Source: Microbacterium esteraromaticum
GTDB lineage: Bacteria > Actinomycetota > Actinomycetes > Actinomycetales > Microbacteriaceae
NCBI RefSeq assembly: GCF_014084045.1
Contig: NZ_CP043732.1
Span: 2,976,001-3,040,000, forward strand
Reading direction: 5' to 3'
DNA length: 64,000 bases
The notes below the pieces were generated by a model. It did not search any database, had not been told where the DNA came from, and worked only from the letters and a program-made list of their open reading frames with translations. How positions within the stretch are numbered: the stretch's first letter is position 1; each line of letters starts with the position of its first letter. The position numbers and the translations under genes were made by a program. Of the stretch, positions 15,110-23,279 are shown piece by piece.

Positions 15110-16365
15110 CCGCCCACAGTAGCGGGCTGCACCGGCTCGAGCGCGTAGCCCTCCTCGCCGTGCACGGCCAGGTCGACTCCTGCGATCTCGTCCTCGCCGG
15201 TGACGCGGAATCCGATCGTCTTCTCGATCGAGAACCCGATCACATACGCGACGACGAACGAGTAGATCAGCACTCCTCCTGATGCGATCACCTGAACCAC
15301 GAGCAGACGCCAGTCACCGCCGGTGAAGAGTCCCTGTCCGGTGGCGAAGAAGCCCAGGTAGACCGTGCCGATCAGGCCGCCGACGAGGTGCAGACCGACG
15401 ACGTCGAGCGAGTCGTCGAAGCCGAGGCGGAACTTCAGGTCGACCGCGAGTGCGCAGGCGGCCCCCGAGATCGCGCCCAGCAGCAGCGCCCAGCCGGGTG
15501 TCAGGGCGGCGCACGCCGGAGTGATCGCGACGAGTCCTGCGACGAGCCCCGACACGGCGCCGACGGAGGTCGGCTTTCCGACGCGCAGCTTCTCGACGAG
15601 CACCCAGCCCAGGATGCCGGCAGCCGCGGCTCCCAGGGTGTTGATGGCGATCAGGCCGACACCGCCCATGTCCTCCGAGAGCCACTCGGCGCCGGCATTG
15701 AATCCGAACCACCCGAACCAGAGAAGCGCAGCTCCCAGCAGCGTCAGCGGCACGTTGTGCGGCTTGTTCAGCTCGCGCCCGAAGCCGATGCGCTTGCCGA
15801 GCACGATCGCCAGGGCGAGTGCGGCCGCGCCCGCGTTGATGTGCACCGCGGTGCCTCCCGCGTAGTCGATCACGGCGATCCCGCTGTCCTCGCCGAACAG
15901 CGTCGTGCCGAGATGCATGATCCATCCGCCACCCCACACCCAAGCGGCGATCGGGAAGTACCCGAGCGTGCCGAACACGCCGACGAAGATCAGCCACGGC
16001 CCGAAGCGGGCGCGATCGGCGATCGCCCCCGAGATCAGTGCGACCGTGATGATCGCGAACGTCGCGCCGTACGCCACTCCGAGAAGCGCGACGTTGGCGT
16101 CAGGCCCTGCCGCGGCTGCGGCGAGTCCGAGGTCGGCGAACGGGTTGCCGGCGAACTGGGTCGGCGACGAGACGGAGCTCATCGAGAATCCGAACAGCAC
16201 CCACAGCACCGCGATCAGACCGATCGCCCCGAAGCTCATCATCATCATGCTGATCACGCTCTTCGCCCGCACCAGACCGCCGTAGAAGAACGCCACCCCC
16301 GGCGTCATCAGCAGCACGAGCGCGGTCGCGGTGATCACCCACGAGACGTTGCCTGTGGCATCCAT
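15106..16365 (-). CDS. amtB: Ammonium transporter
   Basis: The 419-residue AmtB/MEP/Rh protein has about 11 membrane segments. The two pore histidines are visible: IDYAGGTAVHINAGAAAL for the first and VVGLHLVGGLIGT for the second. It admits ammonium across the cytoplasmic membrane when nitrogen is scarce. No glnK or glnD follows; a PemK/MazF-like gene does, with a 4-base overlap. Two GlnR-box-like sites lie 72 and 103 bases upstream of the start, predicting induction under nitrogen limitation together with glnA. GGAGGAGG precedes the ATG. Confidence 0.95.
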   Translation of the reverse strand: MDATGNVSWVITATALVLLMTPGVAFFYGGLVRAKSVISMMMMSFGAIGLIAVLWVLFGFSMSSVSSPTQFAGNPFADLGLAAAAAGPDANVALLGVAYGATFAIITVALISGAIADRARFGPWLIFVGVFGTLGYFPIAAWVWGGGWIMHLGTTLFGEDSGIAVIDYAGGTAVHINAGAAALALAIVLGKRIGFGRELNKPHNVPLTLLGAALLWFGWFGFNAGAEWLSEDMGGVGLIAINTLGAAAAGILGWVLVEKLRVGKPTSVGAVSGLVAGLVAITPACAALTPGWALLLGAISGAACALAVDLKFRLGFDDSLDVVGLHLVGGLIGTVYLGFFATGQGLFTGGDWRLLVVQVIASGGVLIYSFVVAYVIGFSIEKTIGFRVTGEDEIAGVDLAVHGEEGYALEPVQPATVGG

Positions 16366-16436
16366 ATCGAAACCTCCTCCGTGTGAACGAACGAGGTCAG
16401 TCTGCGCCGGTCATGTTTCCGCCGAACGCGCGCGAT

Positions 16437-16452
16437 GTTGCGGGCACGTTAC
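16437..16452 (-). promoter_or_regulatory. GlnR-box-like site upstream of amtB
   Basis: On the minus strand this reads GTAAC-gtgccc-GCAAC, one mismatch from the actinobacterial GlnR consensus gTnAC-n6-GaAAC. It lies 72 bases upstream of the amtB ATG. Confidence 0.6.
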
Positions 16453-16467
16453 GCGCGGCCCGCTGAT

Positions 16468-16483
16468 GTGACGATCGTGTTAC
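16468..16483 (-). promoter_or_regulatory. Second, weaker GlnR-box-like site upstream of amtB
   Basis: The minus strand reads GTAAC-acgatc-GTCAC, 31 bases upstream of the first site, about three helical turns away. It overlaps the end of zapE. Confidence 0.4.
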
Positions 16484-17529
16484 TCGATGGCCGAATGCGT
16501 CAGCGCATTCAGACGCGAGATCGCCCGAAGGTACTTCTTGCGGTATCCGCCCGCGAGCATCTCGTCGGCGAAGACCTGGTCGAGCGACACCCCGGTCGCG
16601 ACGATCGGCAGCTGCGCGTCGTAGACGCGGTCGACGAACGCGACGAACCGCAGCGCCTCGGACTGGTCCGTCAGAGTGCGCACGTCTCGCAGGCCGACCA
16701 GCGAGAGCCCGTCGATCAGGCGGATGTACCGAGAAGGATGCACCTGGGCGAGGTGATGGATGAGCGCGGCGAACTCGTCGTCGGAGGCGGCACCCGATGC
16801 GGCGGCCCTCTCGGTCGCCTGTGCGTAGCTCGCCTCGTCGGAGACGACTGCGCTGCCGTCGATCGCGCGCTGGCGGTAGTCGACGCCGTCGATGCGCAGC
16901 GTCTCGAAGCTCTCTGACATGGCGTGGATCTCGCGCAGGAAGTCCTGCGCGGCGAAGCGGCCCTCGCCCAGTGCGTTCGGCGGCGTGTTCGATGTCGCCG
17001 CAAGTTTGGTGCCGGACGCGACGAGCTCGCCCAGCAGCCGCGTCATCACCATCGTGTCGCCTGGATCGTCGAGCTCGAACTCATCGATGCAGAGCAGGTC
17101 GGCGCCGCGCAGCAGGTCGACAGTGTTCTTGTACCCGAGCGCGCCGACGAGAGCGGTGTACTCGATGAACGAGCCGAAGTACTTCCGCCGCGCCGGAAGG
17201 GCGTGGTAGACGGATGCCAGCAGGTGGGTCTTGCCGACGCCGAAGCCGCCGTCGAGGTAGACGCCGGGCTTCATGGGCGTCTCCTTCGGCGCGCGGCGGA
17301 AGAACCCGCCCTTCTTCGCCGGGGCGGACGAACCGCCGCCTGCGAAGCGCTGCAGGAGCTGCTTGGTCGCCTCCTGCGAGGGATAGCGGTCGTCGGAGCG
17401 GTAGCTCTCGAAGGTCGCGTCGTCGAACTGCGGTGGCGGGACGAGGCTGGCCAGCATCTCGGTTCCGGTCACGACGGGCGTGCGCTCGGTGAGGTGCACG
17501 ACGCCCGTGCTGATCTGCTGGGTCATCAC
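16480..17529 (-). CDS. zapE: ZapE/AFG1-type cell-division ATPase
   Basis: The 349-residue AAA+ ATPase carries Walker A GGFGVGKTHLLAS, Walker B LLCIDEFELDDPGD, and a YFGSFIEYTALVGALG segment typical of ZapE/AFG1. In Escherichia coli ZapE stabilises or remodels FtsZ; mitochondrial AFG1 relatives act in protein quality control. Length matches bacterial ZapE. It is divergent from the rhodanese gene (start 17654), with about 125 bases between them. Its stop overlaps a possible GlnR site for amtB. Confidence 0.9.
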   Translation of the reverse strand: MMTQQISTGVVHLTERTPVVTGTEMLASLVPPPQFDDATFESYRSDDRYPSQEATKQLLQRFAGGGSSAPAKKGGFFRRAPKETPMKPGVYLDGGFGVGKTHLLASVYHALPARRKYFGSFIEYTALVGALGYKNTVDLLRGADLLCIDEFELDDPGDTMVMTRLLGELVASGTKLAATSNTPPNALGEGRFAAQDFLREIHAMSESFETLRIDGVDYRQRAIDGSAVVSDEASYAQATERAAASGAASDDEFAALIHHLAQVHPSRYIRLIDGLSLVGLRDVRTLTDQSEALRFVAFVDRVYDAQLPIVATGVSLDQVFADEMLAGGYRKKYLRAISRLNALTHSAIE

Positions 17530-17653
17530 GTTCCTGAAGTCATAGTCTTACGATCCTGATGCGGGTGCGCGCCAGGGGATCTATCGTCATAAGGGACGGC
17601 TCAACTTTACGCCGTCGCCCTGCCCACCCGAGCCTGACCCCTGAGGAGCAACC

Positions 17654-18550
17654 GTGGCCGTCGATCACGACACGTCATCCGCCAAGTTCGCCGAGTACGC
17701 CGCACCCGGCCGTCTCGTGACCACCGAGTGGCTGGCCGCCAACCTCGGCACCCCCGGCCTCGTGGTCGTCGAGTCCGATGAGGACGTGCTGCTGTACGAG
17801 ACCGGGCACATCCCCGGTGCGGTGAAGGTCGACTGGCACACCGAGCTCAACGACCCGGTGGTGCGCGATTACGTCGACGGAAAGGGCTTCTCCGAGCTGC
17901 TCAGCCGCAAGGGCATCTCCCGCGACGACACCGTCGTCATCTACGGCGACAAGAACAACTGGTGGGCCGCATACGCCCTCTGGGTCTTCTCGCTGTTCGG
18001 TCACGAGGATGTGCGCCTGCTCGACGGCGGTCGCGACCGCTGGATCGCCGAAGGACGCGAGATCACCACCGACAAGACCGAACGGCCCGCGACGGAGTAT
18101 CCGGTGATCGAGCGCGACGACTCGGTGCTGCGCGCGTACAAGGACGACGTGCTCGCCTTCATCGGCAAGGGGCCGCTCATCGACGTGCGCTCTCCCGAGG
18201 AGTACAACGGCGAGCGGACCACCGCACCGGCGTACCCCGAAGAGGGTAGCCTGCGCGCCGGACACATCCCGACGGCGCAGAGCGTCCCGTGGGGCAAGGC
18301 GGTCGCCGAGGACGGCGGCTTCAAGACCAGGGCCGAGCTCGAGGCGATCTACCGCGACGGCGCCGGCATCAAGGACGGCGACGATGTGATCGCCTACTGC
18401 CGTATCGGTGAGCGCTCGAGCCACACCTGGTTCGTGCTGCAGCACCTGCTCGGCTTCGAGAACGTTCGCAACTACGACGGCTCGTGGACCGAGTGGGGCA
18501 GCGCGGTGCGCGTGCCGATCGTCAGCGGAAGCGAGCCGGGCTCGCTCTGA
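17654..18550 (+). CDS. Thiosulfate sulfurtransferase, two rhodanese domains
   Basis: The 298-residue protein has an inactive N-terminal rhodanese domain (about residues 20-135, [19 protein letters not shown]) and an active C-terminal one (about 165-290) with the loop [15 protein letters not shown] containing the catalytic cysteine. That CRIGxRS/T loop is the thiosulfate/mercaptopyruvate sulfurtransferase signature. GAGGAG precedes the GTG start. A sulfur carrier partner, SufE, follows 37 bases downstream, suggesting persulfide donation to iron-sulfur or thio-cofactor assembly. Confidence 0.9.
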   Translation: MAVDHDTSSAKFAEYAAPGRLVTTEWLAANLGTPGLVVVESDEDVLLYETGHIPGAVKVDWHTELNDPVVRDYVDGKGFSELLSRKGISRDDTVVIYGDKNNWWAAYALWVFSLFGHEDVRLLDGGRDRWIAEGREITTDKTERPATEYPVIERDDSVLRAYKDDVLAFIGKGPLIDVRSPEEYNGERTTAPAYPEEGSLRAGHIPTAQSVPWGKAVAEDGGFKTRAELEAIYRDGAGIKDGDDVIAYCRIGERSSHTWFVLQHLLGFENVRNYDGSWTEWGSAVRVPIVSGSEPGSL

Positions 18551-18587
18551 GCGTCCCGGCCCGCCACGGGATGGGATGATGGCAGGG

Positions 18588-19019
18588 ATGACTGACACGC
18601 ACGTCCCCGCCGCCCTCGCCGAGTTCCGCGACGAGTTCCTCGAGCTTCCCGAGTCCGACAGACTCGAGCTGCTGCTCGAGTTCGCGAACGAGCTCCCACC
18701 CGTCTCGGACGAGGTGGCGAGCCACCCCGAGATGTGCGAGCGCGTCGCGGAGTGCCAGTCCCCCGTGTACATCTACGTCGAGGTCGCCGACGGCGTCGTC
18801 ACCATGCACGCGACGGCGCCGCCGGAGGCCCCCACCACCCGCGGCTTCGCCAGCATCCTCGTCCAGGGCCTCACCGGCCTGACACCGGACGAGGTGCTCG
18901 CGGTCCCCAGCGACTACCCGCAGAGCATCGGCCTGACGCGCCTCGTCTCGCCGCTGCGGATCGGCGGAATGACCGGGATGCTGATGCGCGCCAAGCGGCA
19001 GGTCGAAGCCAAGCGCTGA
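18588..19019 (+). CDS. SufE-family sulfur acceptor protein
   Basis: The 143-residue protein is SufE-like: LPESDRLELLLEFANELPP, then VAECQSPVYIYVEV, where the cysteine of ECQSPV is the SufE persulfide-accepting residue. It activates cysteine desulfurase and passes sulfur to scaffolds. The paired rhodanese upstream is a frequent actinobacterial arrangement. I chose ATG 18588; in-frame ATGs at 18576 and 18579 are alternatives and none has a decisive ribosome site. It converges with a hydrolase gene whose end carries a short tandem repeat. Confidence 0.85.
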   Translation: MTDTHVPAALAEFRDEFLELPESDRLELLLEFANELPPVSDEVASHPEMCERVAECQSPVYIYVEVADGVVTMHATAPPEAPTTRGFASILVQGLTGLTPDEVLAVPSDYPQSIGLTRLVSPLRIGGMTGMLMRAKRQVEAKR

Positions 19020-19022
19020 CGC

Positions 19023-19066
19023 TGTGCCGTCAGACCAGTCGCTGTGCCGTCAGACCAGTCGCTGTG
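19023..19066. repeat. Tandem 20-bp repeat at the end of the hydrolase gene
   Basis: GTGCCGTCAGACCAGTCGCT occurs twice in tandem (about 19023-19062) and a third copy begins before diverging. The repeat duplicates the last codons and stop of the hydrolase on the minus strand, so the stop is immediately followed by a duplicate of the same end. It looks like a local tandem duplication. Confidence 0.7.
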
Positions 19067-20198
19067 CCGACATCCATTCGGTGATCGCCGCGGACCAGCC
19101 GTCCTGGTCGTAGTTCCAGATCTTCGTGTGTCTCGCAACCCGGAACTCCGGCATGGTCACCAGATCGGGGCGCGCCTCCGCCAGCGCGTGCGACGCGTCG
19201 GCGGGAACGAACCCGTCGTCGTCGCTGTGCAGGATGAGGATCGGCGCGCTGAGCTCCGAGGCCCGGGCGACCATGTCGAGCCGATCGAAGGGGATCGCCT
19301 CCTCGGCGCCGCTGAGACGTGCGAGGAAGGTGTTCTCCAGCGCTCCCATCGCAAGACCGGGCAGCGGCTCGCGCAAGCCCGACTCGCGTGCCTGGAAGCG
19401 CAGCACAGTGCGCCAGTCGACCACGGGCGATTCGAGCACGAGGCCGGCGATGGCATCCCGGTGCCCAGAGGAGACCGCGGTCTGCAGCGCGATCGCGCCA
19501 CCCATCGACCACCCCATCAGCACCACGCGCGTCGCTCCGTGACGGAGGGCGTGACCGATTGCGGCGTCCACGTCGCGCCACTCCGACGTGCCGAGGGCGT
19601 AGCTGCCGCCACGCGAACGCGGCGCCTCGCCGTCGTTGCGGTACGAGACCACGAGGGTGGGCAGCCCGAGGGCGTGCATCACCGGCACCGCGCGCAGGCA
19701 CTCCGAGCGGGTCGTGCCGCGACCGTGCACCTGGATCACCCAGGTCGACGAATCCGCGGGGAAGAGCCATGCAGGGCATGGCCCGGCCGGCGAGCCGATC
19801 AGCACGCTCTCCCAGGGCAGGTGCAGCTCGCTCGGCGTCACGTGGTACCAGCCGCTGAATGCGGCGTCCCGATCGACGCGGGCGCCCGGCTCGATCTGCG
19901 TGAGCAGCTTGCGCCGGACGCTGGTGGCGTCGGCGCTGAGCACCGCACCGAGCTTCACGTATCCATAGGTGCCCGTGGTGAACAGCCCGTACCGGCCCGG
20001 CAGTTCGGTGTCGGGCGTTCGGGCGAGCTCGATCGTCTGGGCGCCCGTGTCGACGGCGAGGATCTTCGTGTCGTTTCGGCGCACGGAGGGCGTGACGACG
20101 CGACGCGCCGTCGCGAGGACGGCAGCTGCGCCGGCTGCGACGCCCGCGGCGACGACAGCAGGGACGGCGAAGGCTACGGCGTGCCTGAGACTCTTCAT
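19050..20198 (-). CDS. Alpha/beta hydrolase with N-terminal membrane anchor
   Basis: The 382-residue protein starts with a signal-anchor segment (VAFAVPAVVAAGVAAGAAAV) followed by a soluble region and an alpha/beta hydrolase fold. The nucleophile elbow is GWSMGGAIALQTA (Ser), the acid is probably in LHSDDDGFVPADAS, and the His is near VARHTKIWN. An earlier VIQVHGRGTTRSE holds the oxyanion region. Membrane-bound serine hydrolases of this kind are common in actinobacteria; substrate unknown. A GGGAGG ribosome site precedes the ATG, and it is divergent from DUF3000 with 25 bases between. Confidence 0.8.
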   Translation of the reverse strand: MKSLRHAVAFAVPAVVAAGVAAGAAAVLATARRVVTPSVRRNDTKILAVDTGAQTIELARTPDTELPGRYGLFTTGTYGYVKLGAVLSADATSVRRKLLTQIEPGARVDRDAAFSGWYHVTPSELHLPWESVLIGSPAGPCPAWLFPADSSTWVIQVHGRGTTRSECLRAVPVMHALGLPTLVVSYRNDGEAPRSRGGSYALGTSEWRDVDAAIGHALRHGATRVVLMGWSMGGAIALQTAVSSGHRDAIAGLVLESPVVDWRTVLRFQARESGLREPLPGLAMGALENTFLARLSGAEEAIPFDRLDMVARASELSAPILILHSDDDGFVPADASHALAEARPDLVTMPEFRVARHTKIWNYDQDGWSAAITEWMSAQRLV

Positions 20199-20211
20199 CG
20201 CCTCCCGACTC

Positions 20212-20217
20212 TAGCCT
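20212..20217 (+). promoter_or_regulatory. -10 element for a leaderless DUF3000 transcript
   Basis: TAGCCT stands exactly six bases before the GTG at 20224, so transcription would start at or next to the start codon. Four other genes in this window have the same layout. Confidence 0.5.
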
Positions 20218-20223
20218 GTCCAC

Positions 20224-20805
20224 GTGAGCGCACACCCGGATGCCGCAGCGCTGTTCGACGCAGCGGCGGCAGAGCTTCGTGAGACGGCGTTCCGCGCCGA
20301 CATCGTCGTGCGGGAGATCCCGTCTCCAGCCGGCCTCGCGCCCTTCGCTCTGGCCCTCGCGGCCGACGTCCGACCGGACGATCACGGCGACTCGGTGTAC
20401 GGCACGGGACGCTTCGTGCTGCTGCACGATCCAGACGAGCCGGATGCCTGGGGCGGAGCGTGGCGCATCGTCGCGTTCGCCCAGGCCCCTCTCGAGCCCG
20501 AGATCGGCACCGACCCTCTGCTCGCGGACGTCGCCTGGTCGTGGCTGGTCGACGCACTGGATTCGCGGAATGCGGGCTATCACTCCCCCTCAGGAACCTC
20601 CACGAAGATGCTCTCGAAGGGCTTCGGAGGGCTTGCCGCCGAAGGCGACGGGGCGCAGATCGAGCTGCGGGCGTCGTGGACACCGGATGCCCCGCTGCGC
20701 CCGCATGTGGAAGCATGGGCGGAGTTGGTCGGGATGCTCGCAGGGCTCCCGCCCGGTTCAGAGGATGTCGCCGTGTTCGGCGCGAGAAAGGGCGGACGTG
20801 GCTGA
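20224..20805 (+). CDS. DUF3000 family protein
   Basis: The 193-residue protein matches DUF3000: REIPSPAGLAPFALAL near the start, GRFVLLHDP, and SPSGTSTKMLSKGFG in the middle. The family occurs in actinobacteria, usually next to an RNase D-like gene, exactly as here (8-base overlap with the next gene). No catalytic residues are known. The arrangement suggests a role in RNA metabolism, but evidence is only neighbourhood. Confidence 0.8.
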   Translation: MSAHPDAAALFDAAAAELRETAFRADIVVREIPSPAGLAPFALALAADVRPDDHGDSVYGTGRFVLLHDPDEPDAWGGAWRIVAFAQAPLEPEIGTDPLLADVAWSWLVDALDSRNAGYHSPSGTSTKMLSKGFGGLAAEGDGAQIELRASWTPDAPLRPHVEAWAELVGMLAGLPPGSEDVAVFGARKGGRG

Positions 20806-21994
20806 GTACTCCGTGATCGAAGACCATGCGGAGTTCGAGATGGCGGCGACGACGCTCGCGCAGGGCACCGGTCCGGTGGCCGTCGACGTGGAGCGTGCAT
20901 CCGGCTTCCGCTACTCCCAGCGCGCGTACCTGGTGCAGGTGTATCGCCGCGGCGCTGGCGTGTTCCTCTTCGATCCGCCGGCGATCGGCGATTTCAGCGA
21001 GCTGCAGGCCGCCATCGGCGATGAGGAGTGGGTGTTCCACGCCGCCAGCCAGGACCTGCCCTCGCTGCGCGAACTCGAACTGGTCCCCTCGCGCATCTTC
21101 GACACCGAGCTCGCCTCACGCCTGCTGGGCAGCGACGGGTTCGGTCTCGCGGCCGTCGTCGAGCACACACTCGGCATCTCGCTCGCCAAGGCCCACTCGG
21201 CGGCCGACTGGTCGACCCGCCCGCTTCCCGCCCCCTGGCTGGAGTACGCCGCACTCGACGTGCTGCATCTGATCGACGTGCGCGATGCGCTCGTGGCGGA
21301 ACTCGCCGCGGCGGGCAAAGCGGAGATCGCCGCGCAGGAGTTCGACGCGACGCTGCATCGCCTGCCGAAGCCGGCGCGCGAGGAGCCCTGGCGGCGGCTC
21401 AGCGGCCTGCACAAGGTGCGAGGCGCCCGTCAGCTCGCCGTCGCGCGCGAGCTGTGGACGGCGCGCGAGGAGTACGCCGAGCAGGTCGACGTCTCCCCCG
21501 GCCGCCTGGTGCCCGATCGCTCGCTGCTCGCTGCTCTGCTCGCCGCCCCGCGCTCGAAGCAGGAGCTCGCCGCGCTCAAGGAGTTCAACGGCCGCGCGAG
21601 CAGGACGCAGCTCGACCGCTGGTGGGCGGCCATCGAACGCGGCCGCACCACGGAGGAGCTGCCGCGGGAGCGGGTGCCGAGCGACGCGCTGCCACCGCCG
21701 CGCGCGTGGGCCGACCGCAATCCCGAGGCCGACCTCCGTCTCAAGGCGGCGCGCCCGGTGGTGGAGGCGCTCGCCGAAGAGCTGCACATGCCGACCGAGA
21801 ACCTGCTCACGCCCGAGCACCTGCGCCGCCTCGCCTGGCAGCCACCAGCTGAGCTCTCAGCGGAGTCTGTTGGCATCGCGCTCGCCGAGCTCGGCGCCCG
21901 CCCGTGGCAGGTTGCGTATACCGCACAGAAGATCGTCGATGCTTTTGTAGAGGGGCCTCAAACGGTCGACGAGGGGTTCCCCACGGCTTCGTAG
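20798..21994 (+). CDS. RNase D-like 3'-5' exonuclease with HRDC domain
   Basis: The 398-residue protein has a DEDD exonuclease domain (about residues 1-190): AVDVERASGFRYSQRAYLVQ with the first acidic pair, FDTELASRLL, and YAALDVLHLIDV, the last carrying the ExoIII tyrosine/aspartate. An HRDC-like domain follows (about 210-290). I chose GTG 20798 because family similarity begins at its AEYSVIEDH and it overlaps the DUF3000 stop. Likely involved in tRNA or stable-RNA 3' processing. Confidence 0.85.
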   Translation: MAEYSVIEDHAEFEMAATTLAQGTGPVAVDVERASGFRYSQRAYLVQVYRRGAGVFLFDPPAIGDFSELQAAIGDEEWVFHAASQDLPSLRELELVPSRIFDTELASRLLGSDGFGLAAVVEHTLGISLAKAHSAADWSTRPLPAPWLEYAALDVLHLIDVRDALVAELAAAGKAEIAAQEFDATLHRLPKPAREEPWRRLSGLHKVRGARQLAVARELWTAREEYAEQVDVSPGRLVPDRSLLAALLAAPRSKQELAALKEFNGRASRTQLDRWWAAIERGRTTEELPRERVPSDALPPPRAWADRNPEADLRLKAARPVVEALAEELHMPTENLLTPEHLRRLAWQPPAELSAESVGIALAELGARPWQVAYTAQKIVDAFVEGPQTVDEGFPTAS

Positions 21995-22068
21995 ATTCGA
22001 TCCAACCGATTCCTGGCGGATAATCCGCGCTCCTAGGCTGGACGAGAACCCCAACCTATGGAGGCAGA

Positions 22069-23274
22069 GTGGCCGAGATCTCGGACGTCTACTTCGTCGA
22101 TGGAGTGCGCACCCCGTTCGGGCGCGCCGGCGAAAAGGGCATGTACTGGAACACACGCGCTGATGACCTCGCCGTGAAGGCGACCATCGGCCTGATGGAG
22201 CGCAACGCCGGCGTGCCGGCCGACCGCATCGACGACGTCGCCATCGCCGCGACCTCGCAGACCGGGGATCAGGGACTCACCCTCGGCCGGTCGGTCGCCA
22301 TCCTGGCAGGGCTTCCGCAGACCGTTCCCGGCCTCGCAGTGGAGCGCATGTGCGCCGGCGCCATGACCAGCGTCACCACGATGGCCGCGTCCATCGGCGT
22401 CGGCATGTACGACTTCGCCCTCGCCGGCGGCGTCGAGCACATGGGCCACCACCCCATCGGCGGCAACGCCGATCCGAACCCGCGCTTCGTCGCCGAGAAG
22501 ATGGTCGACCCGGGCGCGCTCAACATGGGCGTCACCGCAGAGCGCATCTTCGACCGCTTCCCGCACCTGACCAAGGAGCGCTCCGACCGCTTCGGCATGC
22601 TGAGCCAGCACAAGGTGCAGGCCGCGTACGACGCCGGCAAGATCCAGCCCGACCTCGTGTCGGTCGCGATCAAGGGCGCCGATGGCGCGTGGGGGCTCGC
22701 GACGGAGGACGAGGGTCGCCGCCCGCAGACCACGATGGAGGACCTCGCAGCGCTGAAGACGCCGTTCCGTCCGCACGGTCGCGTCACCGCCGGCACATCG
22801 TCTCCGCTCACCGACGGCGCGACGATGTCGCTGCTCGCCGGCGGCGGCGCGGTGAAGGAGTTCGGCCTCACCCCCAAGATGAGGATGGTCTCGTTCGCCT
22901 TCGCCGGTGTGCAGCCCGAGATCATGGGCATCGGTCCGATCCCGTCGACAGAGAAGGCGCTGAAGAAGGCAGGCCTCGACATCTCCGACATCGGTCTGTT
23001 CGAGCTGAACGAGGCCTTCGCCATCCAGGTGATCTCGCTGCTCGACCACTTCGGCATCGCCGACGACGACCCGCGCGTCAACCAGTGGGGAGGCGCCATC
23101 GCACTCGGTCACCCGCTCGCGGCATCCGGCGTCCGTCTGATGATCCAGCTCGCCGCGCAGTTCGCTGAGCGCCCCGACGTGCGCTACGGCCTGACCGCCA
23201 TGTGCGTGGGGCTCGGCCAGGGCGGATCGGTCATCTGGGAGAACCCGTTCTACGACGGCAAGAAGAGGAAGTGA
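22069..23274 (+). CDS. fadA: Acetyl-CoA acyltransferase (thiolase), FadA-type
   Basis: The 401-residue thiolase has the acyl-carrying Cys in ERMCAGAMTSV, the GHPLAASG histidine loop and the C-terminal CVGLGQGGS cysteine. It cleaves 3-ketoacyl-CoA in beta-oxidation. The start is GTG at 22069, preceded by TGGAGGC. TAGGCT near 22034 could be its -10. It is the first gene of a two-gene fatty-acid operon with the multifunctional FadB-like gene five bases downstream. Confidence 0.9.
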   Translation: MAEISDVYFVDGVRTPFGRAGEKGMYWNTRADDLAVKATIGLMERNAGVPADRIDDVAIAATSQTGDQGLTLGRSVAILAGLPQTVPGLAVERMCAGAMTSVTTMAASIGVGMYDFALAGGVEHMGHHPIGGNADPNPRFVAEKMVDPGALNMGVTAERIFDRFPHLTKERSDRFGMLSQHKVQAAYDAGKIQPDLVSVAIKGADGAWGLATEDEGRRPQTTMEDLAALKTPFRPHGRVTAGTSSPLTDGATMSLLAGGGAVKEFGLTPKMRMVSFAFAGVQPEIMGIGPIPSTEKALKKAGLDISDIGLFELNEAFAIQVISLLDHFGIADDDPRVNQWGGAIALGHPLAASGVRLMIQLAAQFAERPDVRYGLTAMCVGLGQGGSVIWENPFYDGKKRK

Positions 23275-23279
23275 CCCCG

